Shown: positions 16,917-25,098 of the stretch, in pieces
How positions within the stretch are numbered: the stretch's first letter is position 1
Layout of the letters: each line of letters begins with the position of its first letter
Source: Fibrobacter sp. UBA4297
GTDB lineage: Bacteria; Fibrobacterota; Fibrobacteria; Fibrobacterales; Fibrobacteraceae
Direction of reading: 5' to 3'
DNA: 64,000 nucleotides
Assembly (NCBI RefSeq): GCF_002394865.1
Contig: NZ_DGUZ01000006.1
Location: forward strand, 76,829 to 140,828
Translations under genes and position numbers: made by a program
Notes under the pieces: model-generated
What the model saw: the letters and a program-made list of their open reading frames with translations, nothing else
Database searches by the model: none
Told to the model about the DNA's origin: nothing

Positions 16917-19900
16917 CTACAGCGAATCAATCGCATCTCCAATACTTTCATTTTTCCAATACATTACAGACTCATCTTCGATTCCCATTTTCTCTGCGAT
17001 ATCTGCCAATTTAAACATTTGTTCACGAATAAACAAATCATCATAGCACAAAGGAATTTTTTGCTTAAACTTTCTCAATATACGAATAATGCCAAATTTT
17101 ATCAAGGAATTTTCTTTAAATAAACTAAACCATTTTTCATATCCACAATAATGGACGAAAATTTCTAACACAGCCTCGTATTTTGACATATCTCCAAAAT
17201 CATCGTCTAAATAGATTTTTGACAAAGCCATTCCCACACAAGGGATTAATTCGTTTTTTCTGTTCATTATTACTGAATATGTAAAGGAATCAAAAAAGGA
17301 ATCTCTAAACATCTGTTTGTCTTGCGTTGAAATCCAATCAAATGTCAATATTTTATTTGCTTCTTCTTCATATATAGGCTTAAATACATTTATAGATTCC
17401 TCAACAGCTGATTTTAAATCAGAATTATCCGATTCATAGAAATCGTATATTAATTCATAATAAGGTTTTATTATATACCTATAACGATCTCTACTTAATG
17501 CATTTTTTTGATATTTTTCCGCAACTTTGTTTATTGAAGGACATATTTTCTTTAAATCAGCCACTTCTAATTTTTCTAAATTTTTCAAAACACGAATAAA
17601 CCCTACGGCACGGTCGATAGGAAAATTTGTAGATGTTGCTATAATAGAAATAACTTTCTCTTTAGCTTCATCAGAATAACAATTTTTCAAAACATTCGGA
17701 TTGATTTCTAAAGAAATAGTCTCTTTTAAGAAATTAGTACATTTTTCCTTCATTTCATCATTAAGAAAAACAAATGCATCTAGAGCGAGGAAGTAATGTT
17801 TTTTAAAGCTCTCCAATAACTTAGAAATAATAGAATCATCAGAATAAAAAGCAGTCAGATAAGTTTTCTTTTTTTTATCATTTAGTATAGCTATATAATA
17901 ATCTTCATAATAGGATATCGCAAAATCATCTTTTGAAAGCATTAAACAATTGTCTATAATCCAGTGCAGTATTTTGTTGAGTTGTTCTTCATCATCAATT
18001 TGCTTTAAAAAATCTACAAACGGATCATGAATACCCCATCTTTTCCCATTATTCGCTAAAATCTGGAGACTTTTATCCGTATTATTAAAAAATCTTTCAA
18101 AAAACAAATTATAATATTTTTTCGCATCATTGTTTTCTACACGTTTAGCGATTTCATTCATCAAAAAACATAACATTTGGAGATTTCCACCGCCATCTTC
18201 CTTAGATTTGAATAAATTAATATACTTTTCAAATAAAAAGAGTTGAGTATCTTTTGAAAGTCGACGCAAAAAAAGAGGCATAACGGTTTGCATATATTCT
18301 TCATCGGAAGAATGTCCAAAATAATAAAACGAATAAGGAAATAATTCATACAAACATCCGTCATCAACTTTATATATTAATTCAACAAATTTACTTTCAG
18401 AAATTATTCCTTCCATTGGAATATTTAAATATTCAAAGAAATTTAAAAGACATCTATATTTTATTTTTTCGTAATTATTGGACGGAATAGAAATAGTTGT
18501 TTGATGTCTTTTTTTTGAGTTTGGTTTCGTTATATCTAAATTTTCCTTTGTTTTTTCTTCGACAAGTATCTCTATATAACGATTAGGATAATTTAAATCT
18601 AAAGATCTTAATTCATTTATAGATTTAGTTAATCTTTGATAAATTTCTGAATTTTTATTACTGATATAATATCTATAATACAATAGTATAAAAAGTTTCA
18701 ATTGAGGTTCTTTATTACATTTTTTCAGCAATATTTCGAATAGATTTCTAATTAATTCAACATTTGTATAATTATAAACACCTTCAAGCACCAGAAGAAA
18801 TGTTATCTTACAAAGAATATGTAACGGATTCGCATCTTTTTTCTTTTCTGGGAACCAACCTTTAATTTTTGTTTCAAGCTCTTCATATTCTAAATTTTTA
18901 AAATAAAACTTGCACCTTTGATAATCAACAATATCCTCAGACTTATTTTCAATCAAAGATGCAAATTCTTCAAACTTATTATATTTATTACAATCAAAAT
19001 AATACTTAAAAATCAATTCTGAGAAGACAATAGCCTTTGTCAAATATATTTTCTTTTCGACAAAATGCCTAATTATTAATTCAATATTATCAATATCAAA
19101 TAGTTGCGTTAAAGAAAAAAAGTTATTCAAACACCAAGTGTAAACAAATAGATATTCTATTTCACCCCACAATCCCTTATCTTTTCCTAAAAACTGAATT
19201 TTATCAACAACAAGCTGTCTATAATACAATTCATTTACTTTAAATTTTGGCAAATCAATATATTCTTGCATTAAGTCAACAGATAAACGGTCTTTGGGAA
19301 AACAAGCCAATTTATTTAGGATTTTATTGACATCAATTTTTAGATTATCTTCATATGACATGCGTTCACTTTCTTTCTCTCTCTGCTTTTGTATAAAATA
19401 ACTAAAAATCTTTGAAAAATTTTCCGGTATTTCTTGCGAACGGTCTGATAAGTCCTTATACTGATTTTCTTCTAGCATCACATCAAAAGGTTGTACATAC
19501 GCAGGACTATTCAAAACTCTAACAAAATCATCTAACTTTAATGGAATTATATAATTATTTCTAAAAAACTGTTTTTGCTCTATTTTATAATCTTTTTCAG
19601 AAACATCAAATAAGAAAATGGGGTTTAAGTTAGACGCATGCCCACCTTTTATCATGATTCTTTTTAATTCTTTAACCCAATATTTAAAATTCCAATCATT
19701 TCCAGAAAAACCAAATAAGCAAAAGGAATTTTCCAAGATTTTCACTTTCATGAAATTTGAAAACCCTTCATGATTTACGGCATAATTCTCAAAATCTTTT
19801 TCTGTAATCAAATAAAGGTGGTCGAAACAATCATCAAATTCATACTTCTGTTCTTCTCGTTCTGTTTTAGACCTAAGTGACCCATGTATTTTTACAATTC

Positions 19901-20468
19901 TATCTTTATTACAATGTTTCAAATCTTTCGCAGAACGAACAACTTCATATCGTTCATCCTTATCGGCACTTTCAAGTAAATTATCCCAATTAGTTGTAAT
20001 AATATCACACCAATTTAACTTTAAAAAAGCTTCATGAATACTCAAATTTTGGGATAACTCCTGCTTTTGCAAAATATGATTTTCAATGTATATATCTAAG
20101 GATTCTCTATTTCCCTTATATTTTTCATATTCAGCGGCAACAACGGGTTCCCTTCTATTTTGGATTTCTTTGGCAACTCTTTTATTGTAATTAATTTCGG
20201 ATTCTTTATCATTTCTGCAAATTTCATTCGGATACATTTCGTTAAACGCATCTATCAATAAATTTGCCCAATCAGGGAATGATGGATTCGAATTAAGACT
20301 AAACCCAGCTCCAACAATTGCAGACATTGATTTATCATTCAATTTATATTCAATATAATCAATACTTAACTTTAATCTATCATCTTCATTTAATTCTTTA
20401 TTATAATATTCATCAAAGAAATCAAAATCTTCATTTTCAAAATTATACTTTTTAGAGGATAAACTCAT
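16917..20468 (-). CDS. SIR2-domain defence effector (DSR-like), long helical C-terminus
   Basis: 1183 residues. Residues about 45-330 form a SIR2-like domain with the NAD-binding and catalytic motifs IVGAGFS (51-57), IITTNWDNLL (156-165), IVKIHGSL (191-198) and LFGFSGND (251-258). The remaining 850 residues are charged, helical and repeat-like, as in DSR1/DSR2 proteins, in which the C-terminal region senses phage proteins and the SIR2 domain depletes NAD. NADase activity is inferred from family. It starts 30 bases after an HNH nuclease gene, has AGGATGG before the ATG, and is markedly AT-rich, a sign of transfer. No ThsB, HerA or other known SIR2 partner is adjacent. Confidence 0.82.
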   Translation of the reverse strand: MSLSSKKYNFENEDFDFFDEYYNKELNEDDRLKLSIDYIEYKLNDKSMSAIVGAGFSLNSNPSFPDWANLLIDAFNEMYPNEICRNDKESEINYNKRVAKEIQNRREPVVAAEYEKYKGNRESLDIYIENHILQKQELSQNLSIHEAFLKLNWCDIITTNWDNLLESADKDERYEVVRSAKDLKHCNKDRIVKIHGSLRSKTEREEQKYEFDDCFDHLYLITEKDFENYAVNHEGFSNFMKVKILENSFCLFGFSGNDWNFKYWVKELKRIMIKGGHASNLNPIFLFDVSEKDYKIEQKQFFRNNYIIPLKLDDFVRVLNSPAYVQPFDVMLEENQYKDLSDRSQEIPENFSKIFSYFIQKQREKESERMSYEDNLKIDVNKILNKLACFPKDRLSVDLMQEYIDLPKFKVNELYYRQLVVDKIQFLGKDKGLWGEIEYLFVYTWCLNNFFSLTQLFDIDNIELIIRHFVEKKIYLTKAIVFSELIFKYYFDCNKYNKFEEFASLIENKSEDIVDYQRCKFYFKNLEYEELETKIKGWFPEKKKDANPLHILCKITFLLVLEGVYNYTNVELIRNLFEILLKKCNKEPQLKLFILLYYRYYISNKNSEIYQRLTKSINELRSLDLNYPNRYIEILVEEKTKENLDITKPNSKKRHQTTISIPSNNYEKIKYRCLLNFFEYLNIPMEGIISESKFVELIYKVDDGCLYELFPYSFYYFGHSSDEEYMQTVMPLFLRRLSKDTQLFLFEKYINLFKSKEDGGGNLQMLCFLMNEIAKRVENNDAKKYYNLFFERFFNNTDKSLQILANNGKRWGIHDPFVDFLKQIDDEEQLNKILHWIIDNCLMLSKDDFAISYYEDYYIAILNDKKKKTYLTAFYSDDSIISKLLESFKKHYFLALDAFVFLNDEMKEKCTNFLKETISLEINPNVLKNCYSDEAKEKVISIIATSTNFPIDRAVGFIRVLKNLEKLEVADLKKICPSINKVAEKYQKNALSRDRYRYIIKPYYELIYDFYESDNSDLKSAVEESINVFKPIYEEEANKILTFDWISTQDKQMFRDSFFDSFTYSVIMNRKNELIPCVGMALSKIYLDDDFGDMSKYEAVLEIFVHYCGYEKWFSLFKENSLIKFGIIRILRKFKQKIPLCYDDLFIREQMFKLADIAEKMGIEDESVMYWKNESIGDAIDSL

Positions 20469-20498
20469 AATATCATACCATCCTAAAAATTTTTTTCA

Positions 20499-21284
20499 TT
20501 ATTTATTTTTTAAATTGTTCTTCACTCTTTCCAAAACAGAATCATCAATTTTTACTCCATCAAATTGCAGATATTCTTGGCAGTCTCCAACATAATTTTT
20601 GTCAATATGAACATATCCATCAGAATCAATTTTGAGAATTCTAGCATCACTATCAAATAAAAGATGTAAATCTGATCTTAGCAAAATACCATTGTTAACT
20701 ACTTCAAATCCGCCATCTTTTACAGCTACAATATGAGCAGCTTGAAGAACTTCGGGGATTGCAATTTTTGAAATAGCACATTTTCCATCCAAATCTAAAA
20801 GATTCTTACGGAATGCCGATTGATCTCGTATCACTTGCTCCGCAGTTCTCGTATTCCTTTTTTCTTCGCAACCAACCTTAAACACAAGTGTTCTTGTATT
20901 TATTTTTGAATTATAAGTAACCTTTCCGTTATCATCAGCAGCATACCATAGTACATATGATATTCGACCATTTTCTATGTGATATTCTTCTTTCCCATAT
21001 GAAATTCCATCTGGAGCACTCTGTTTATGAGTTTTTATATACGCCTCGATTTTACTATTTAGATTTTTCTCATACACAATTTCTATAAAATCTGTTTTAT
21101 GTACCCATTTTACATGATAAGAAGGAACCTCTTCTACTTTTCCCTTTACTTCCCAAAAAGTTTGAAAATCGGCTTCACCAAAATCACCAACTTTTGACTG
21201 CGTAACCTTCAACGGTACTACAATTAATTCATCGGGATTGTACTTTACTTGCAAGCCTTCGTAATTCAGAAATTCAATAGACAT
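20499..21284 (-). CDS. HNH endonuclease paired with the SIR2 gene
   Basis: 261 residues. The N-terminal 140 residues are beta-rich with no family I recognise (KVTQSKVGDFGEADF, FIEIVYEKNLNSKI). The C-terminal third is an HNH domain: AAHIVAVKDGGF with His184, then VVNNGILLRSDLHLLFD with Asn197/198 and His207, close to HNH_2 of restriction-type nucleases. A strong GGGAGAAG ribosome site precedes the ATG. It lies 30 bases upstream of the SIR2 gene on the same strand and probably shares its transcript. Just upstream is the orphan tail of another gene, so a former partner may be lost. A DNA-cleaving or phage-DNA-sensing role is inference. Confidence 0.8.
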   Translation of the reverse strand: MSIEFLNYEGLQVKYNPDELIVVPLKVTQSKVGDFGEADFQTFWEVKGKVEEVPSYHVKWVHKTDFIEIVYEKNLNSKIEAYIKTHKQSAPDGISYGKEEYHIENGRISYVLWYAADDNGKVTYNSKINTRTLVFKVGCEEKRNTRTAEQVIRDQSAFRKNLLDLDGKCAISKIAIPEVLQAAHIVAVKDGGFEVVNNGILLRSDLHLLFDSDARILKIDSDGYVHIDKNYVGDCQEYLQFDGVKIDDSVLERVKNNLKNK

Positions 21285-21299
21285 TATCTTCTCCCATAC

Positions 21300-21416
21300 T
21301 TATTGATTATCAGATTCTAAGTTTTCGTCAGCCATCATCTTTTCATTAACTGCATCAATAAAATCATAAATCGGTCCTGATGAAATTATTTTATCCTTAC
21401 CACTACTTTCTTTTTC
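21300..21416 (-). pseudogene. Orphan C-terminal tail of a lost gene
   Basis: A 38-codon open stretch with protein-like composition (SGPIYDFIDAVNEKMMADEN, then LESDNQ and TAA at 21302-21300) has no start codon except two internal ATG near its end. It begins in the +1 frame over the last codons of the upstream HNH gene and ends 15 bases before the next gene's ATG, the spacing expected for an upstream operon partner. I read it as the remaining 3' end of a gene replaced by the Septu-like pair. Confidence 0.5.
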
Positions 21417-22509
21417 TTATTTTTTTTACAAAACCATTCGCACAAAAATACTTATACAACAAATCACATGTATTGCTTGATGAACATACGTTAGTTTGCC
21501 TAGGAATTAAATTTAGTTCCTGTGCAAGATCCAACCTAATCTTTGTATACGAAAATTCATGCACTTGACTATAGTTCAATTTATCTTTTAACAATCTATT
21601 TATTCTTTCTTGTAAAATAGCATCATATGGTAATTGAGGAAAAGTTTTTTTATACAGATCCATGCATTCAGGTACAAACATCAACAAATTTTTTAGAAAA
21701 TCTTCAATCTCATCCAGCCTTGCTTCATATCGAGATTGTATTTCAAATACCGATTCATGTTGATATGAATACCAAGTACTAACATCAAACTCGTAATTAA
21801 TATTTTCCCTTTTTTGTTCCGTAAAATATGCAGAAAATCCTTTTGGAAATATAAATTTAAACGGATTCTCCATCTCACTCTCATTTAAACGATATAGAAA
21901 AAAAGGCACTTCATTCTTACTCTTTTTCTGATTACAATAAGAACAGCTAGGAACCATATTATAAAAATTAATACCCAAAAATGGAAAATCTCTTTTATCT
22001 TTAAAATGATCCAACTGATACGTTGCAAAATTGCCACTAGAGCCCGAACAAGATTCCAAGGAATGCATATTACAGTAAACGCAGCTTTGAATATTTGAAT
22101 CTTCCACAAAAGAAATAAATTCATCTCTTGCACACGAGTACCGCAAACAATCTTCAACAATCAACATATAAAAAGAGTCTTTTTTTTCCCCATATCTACA
22201 CCTATAGCTAAATTGTTTTTTTTTGACCATTGAAAAAAATTGTTCTTGATACCAATCATACTCTCTTGGATGCAAATCGACAATTCGCTCAAATATCATT
22301 GCAAGATTTTTTATATACTCTTTAAAATTCTTTAAAACGTCTTTTTTTTCAACTTCTGAAATCCCCTGCTCAATCACCTCAATTTTATCGTAAAAATCAA
22401 TTAAAGCTTGACTAGGCTTCACAAAATCGGCCCTTCTCTCGGAAAATAGGGTTTTTGAAAACGTTTGAGCCTTCTCTTCAACGTCTTTCGAAATTAAGAT
22501 TCTATACAC
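21403..22509 (-). CDS. HNH nuclease, Septu PtuB-like
   Basis: 368 residues. The HNH region spans about 140-200: CVYCNMHS (Cys143, Cys146), YQLDHFKDK (His168), FYNMVPSCSYCNQKKSKN (Asn184, Cys189, Cys192). The two CxxC pairs should bind a structural zinc. The N-terminal 130 residues and C-terminal 170 are helical. The start overlaps the ATPase stop by eight bases, so the pair is translationally linked. ATPase plus HNH in this order matches Septu (PtuA-PtuB) and related ATPase-nuclease systems that cleave nucleic acid on infection. Assignment rests on motifs and order; other Cys-rich HNH families paired with AAA proteins fit almost as well. Confidence 0.75.
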   Translation of the reverse strand: MYRILISKDVEEKAQTFSKTLFSERRADFVKPSQALIDFYDKIEVIEQGISEVEKKDVLKNFKEYIKNLAMIFERIVDLHPREYDWYQEQFFSMVKKKQFSYRCRYGEKKDSFYMLIVEDCLRYSCARDEFISFVEDSNIQSCVYCNMHSLESCSGSSGNFATYQLDHFKDKRDFPFLGINFYNMVPSCSYCNQKKSKNEVPFFLYRLNESEMENPFKFIFPKGFSAYFTEQKRENINYEFDVSTWYSYQHESVFEIQSRYEARLDEIEDFLKNLLMFVPECMDLYKKTFPQLPYDAILQERINRLLKDKLNYSQVHEFSYTKIRLDLAQELNLIPRQTNVCSSSNTCDLLYKYFCANGFVKKIRKRK

Positions 22510-24610
22510 AACTAAACCTTTTTCTTAATTTTATTATTTCATTTCTTAATAATTCATCGCCAACAAGGGTAACAAAAGCATCTATAGAATCCTCATTCCA
22601 ATCATATTCATGTTCTTTCCCAGTTAAACAATTCAGCAAATCAAAAATTTTTTTTCTTGCAAAATCACCAAATAAACTAGACACCAAAAAATTATTATGA
22701 AGCAATGAAAATGTATTTTGAGCAAATGTTTCATTTTTATTTTCATGCTGTACACCATCACATAGATAAAGTGATTTTCGCGATGGAATATCGGTCAAAA
22801 TAAAGGGAGAATGAGTGATTAAAATTATATTAATAGAACATTCCTTATTCTGTCGCATAGAAAGTATCATATCAATCAATTTTTTTACAAAAGTGCACTG
22901 ATATTCAATATGAAAACAAAGCTCAATTTCATCAAAAATTAAATTAATATTTCGATATACAGGCCTATTTATACCTGATTCATTTTTTATAGATAAAATA
23001 TTTTCAATATGATACATATGAACAGAAAGAGTTTGAATTAATTGCAATTCACCAGAACTAAGTTCCTCATACTTTACAACATCAGTATTTTTATAAAGAA
23101 GCAAATCATATGAAAAAAATGAAGGTAACAGAGCCTTTTCAATGTCTACAGGAGATATAAATTTTCCAGTAATTCCGTCAAACGGAGTTGTGAGTAAAAG
23201 ATAATCTAATTCTTTTTCGTATGTAAGACTATCTAAAAAAAACTTATCAAAAACAAGCTCTTTAGGATAAACTCTCTGAACAGATTTCAAATAGGCCTTA
23301 TGCAATGACTTGAAATACTTTCTGCCTGAAAAGAAATGACTTTCAGATTTTTCAATACCCGCACTCGCTTCTGATCTTAGAAAATTAATCGTTCTTCTGA
23401 TTTTTTTTGTTACATGAGAATCATCTTGCCTTATTAATTTTATTAAGGATACAAATTTTTCATCGTTTACAATATTAAACAAAACTTTTTCTCTGCTAGA
23501 TTCATTATATACCAAAACAAAAGAATCACGATACGATTCAAATCCAACATATTTATTTATAATGATAAAGATTTTCAATTGAATATAAAGAAATGCAAAC
23601 TTATCTAACTTATTTAATTTCTTTATATCTAGAAAAAAGAAATCTTTTATAACACAAATAAAATCATCGTTTAAAACAGAAAGAACATCATCATCTGTAT
23701 TATAACAACCAATTACATCCTCTGGAACCCTTTTGTCTTTCAAAATTTTTTTGAATTTTTGTAAAAAGAATCCTTTTTTTAGAGAAAACTTCAAATCATG
23801 GAATATATATGGTTCAAAAAAATCTTTTTTTTGTTCATTAGCAAATACAAAAAGAGCGGATGTTCGGTCCTTCGAAAGTTTTAGTTCTTTTGAAATATCA
23901 ATTCGCCCATTTTCCCTATATGGATTTAATACAACAGATCTAACATAACCATCGTTCTTATGAAAGAGACCATTTACCCATGCATTGTCTCCATCACAAT
24001 CTTCCATTTTTACAAGCACATCTTTATTATTCAAATAATCAAATTTATAAAAATCACTCAAATAATTTGAAAAAATAAATGACTGCAAAGAGTAATTAGA
24101 AACTATCGTATAAAAGATTTTTTCTGTTATCTTTATAATATCATTATTAGAAACAATTGAACGCAAACTTTCATTTTTACATATTTCAAATGAATAAGAT
24201 CCGCCTTCATAAAAAAGCGAAATTGATTCATCTCTACAAACAATCTTACGACATTCTCCATTTACTCGAAAAAAAAGAGTTGCATACAGCCCTGGGATAT
24301 ACAATAAGGATTCCGCACCATTCCGTTCATGTCCCCGTTCAAACATATAACAGAAATTATTTACAACAAGGAGAACTAAATCTATCAAAGTACTCTTGCC
24401 AGAGCCATTCCTACCAACAATAGCCGTAACATTGATATTTGGTGCATATAAGTCTTTTTCATCATAATAATCTTCAGCTTCAGTCAGAATTTCTCCCCTA
24501 GTACTTTTTTGATAAAAATCATTAAAGAAAAAACGACCTGGTTTAATCTCTTTTAATAATCTTTTTTTTGTTTTTGCTGCAATTTCGATACAATCAATTT
24601 GAAAACTCAT
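22502..24610 (-). CDS. ABC/SMC-like AAA ATPase, Septu PtuA-like
   Basis: 702 residues. Walker A GRNGSGKST (66-74), the ABC signature YEELSSGELQLIQ (about 513), Walker B INLIFDEIEL (about 557) and the switch histidine ILITHSPFIL (about 595) are clear, with some 440 residues between Walker A and the signature. The order fits OLD/SMC-like ATPases such as PtuA and the 700-residue ATPases found beside restriction systems. A consensus GGAGGT site lies seven bases before the ATG. A 21-codon open frame (24649 to 24584, starting MKKNLIIKS) overlaps the start and might act as a coupling leader. Strongly AT-rich. It leads the HNH genes and possibly the SIR2 operon. Confidence 0.82.
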   Translation of the reverse strand: MSFQIDCIEIAAKTKKRLLKEIKPGRFFFNDFYQKSTRGEILTEAEDYYDEKDLYAPNINVTAIVGRNGSGKSTLIDLVLLVVNNFCYMFERGHERNGAESLLYIPGLYATLFFRVNGECRKIVCRDESISLFYEGGSYSFEICKNESLRSIVSNNDIIKITEKIFYTIVSNYSLQSFIFSNYLSDFYKFDYLNNKDVLVKMEDCDGDNAWVNGLFHKNDGYVRSVVLNPYRENGRIDISKELKLSKDRTSALFVFANEQKKDFFEPYIFHDLKFSLKKGFFLQKFKKILKDKRVPEDVIGCYNTDDDVLSVLNDDFICVIKDFFFLDIKKLNKLDKFAFLYIQLKIFIIINKYVGFESYRDSFVLVYNESSREKVLFNIVNDEKFVSLIKLIRQDDSHVTKKIRRTINFLRSEASAGIEKSESHFFSGRKYFKSLHKAYLKSVQRVYPKELVFDKFFLDSLTYEKELDYLLLTTPFDGITGKFISPVDIEKALLPSFFSYDLLLYKNTDVVKYEELSSGELQLIQTLSVHMYHIENILSIKNESGINRPVYRNINLIFDEIELCFHIEYQCTFVKKLIDMILSMRQNKECSINIILITHSPFILTDIPSRKSLYLCDGVQHENKNETFAQNTFSLLHNNFLVSSLFGDFARKKIFDLLNCLTGKEHEYDWNEDSIDAFVTLVGDELLRNEIIKLRKRFSCV

Positions 24611-24681
24611 TTTTCAACACCTCCATGTAATCGCTTTTGATAATAAGATTCTTTTTCATTCTAATACTTTATTCAAAAATT

Positions 24682-25098
24682 TCACCTCTTCTCCACGGCT
24701 TCGATTTCTTCGGCATCGGTGATGCCATAGAGTTGATAGACGAGGGTGTTGACTTGTGTTTCGAGGTCGGCGATATTTCTTTGGATTGCTTCGCCATCTA
24801 CTTCACTGGATCCTTCGACTTCCTCTATCGCCTTCGGTTCCAGGGTCCGCTCAGGATGACACGAAGCTTGCTTTTTAGCGGTGATGATTTCATCGGCAAG
24901 GTTGGCGAGTTGTTGCAAGAGTTCCGCATTGTCTAGGGGGATGCGGAGGTTTTCGAAGTAAGGCCAACAATTTTTATAAAAATTTGAAGAAAAAATTCTT
25001 GCGGGGGAAGACCAAGCTCGGAATTGCGAAGGCCGCACAGTCCTTTCCCTGTACCCATTCCATCCTTGGCCGACGTTATATTCTCGTATATTAAACAC
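24682..25098 (-). pseudogene. Remnant of a second type IIG methyltransferase (C-terminus)
   Basis: The open frame of 138 codons begins with sequence unlike any protein. From about residue 46 (WPYFENLRIPLDNAELLQQL, then ANLADEIITAKKQ) it matches the end of Eco57I-type methylases, finishing IADLETQVNTLVYQLYGITD. The intact gene next door ends in parallel fashion (IAALENEIDKLVYELYDLTE). A copy of the dispersed repeat (24808-24863) is inserted in frame and reads CHPERTLEPKAIEEVEGSS. This is the leftover tail of a displaced or duplicated enzyme, not a working gene. Confidence 0.7.
24808..24863. repeat. Dispersed repeat inside the methylase remnant
   Basis: It runs from GGATCCTTCGACTTCCTC through CTATCGCCTTCGGTTCCAGG to GCTCAGGATGACACG. 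It is one of the copies that lie within an open frame. Confidence 0.75.

Noticed and set aside
16917..20468. Thoeris ThsA
   Set aside because: No TIR-domain ThsB is adjacent, the C-terminus is far longer than a SLOG domain, and the neighbour is an HNH protein.
21403..24610. Retron-type ATPase/HNH system
   Set aside because: No reverse transcriptase or structured msr-msd region is seen nearby.
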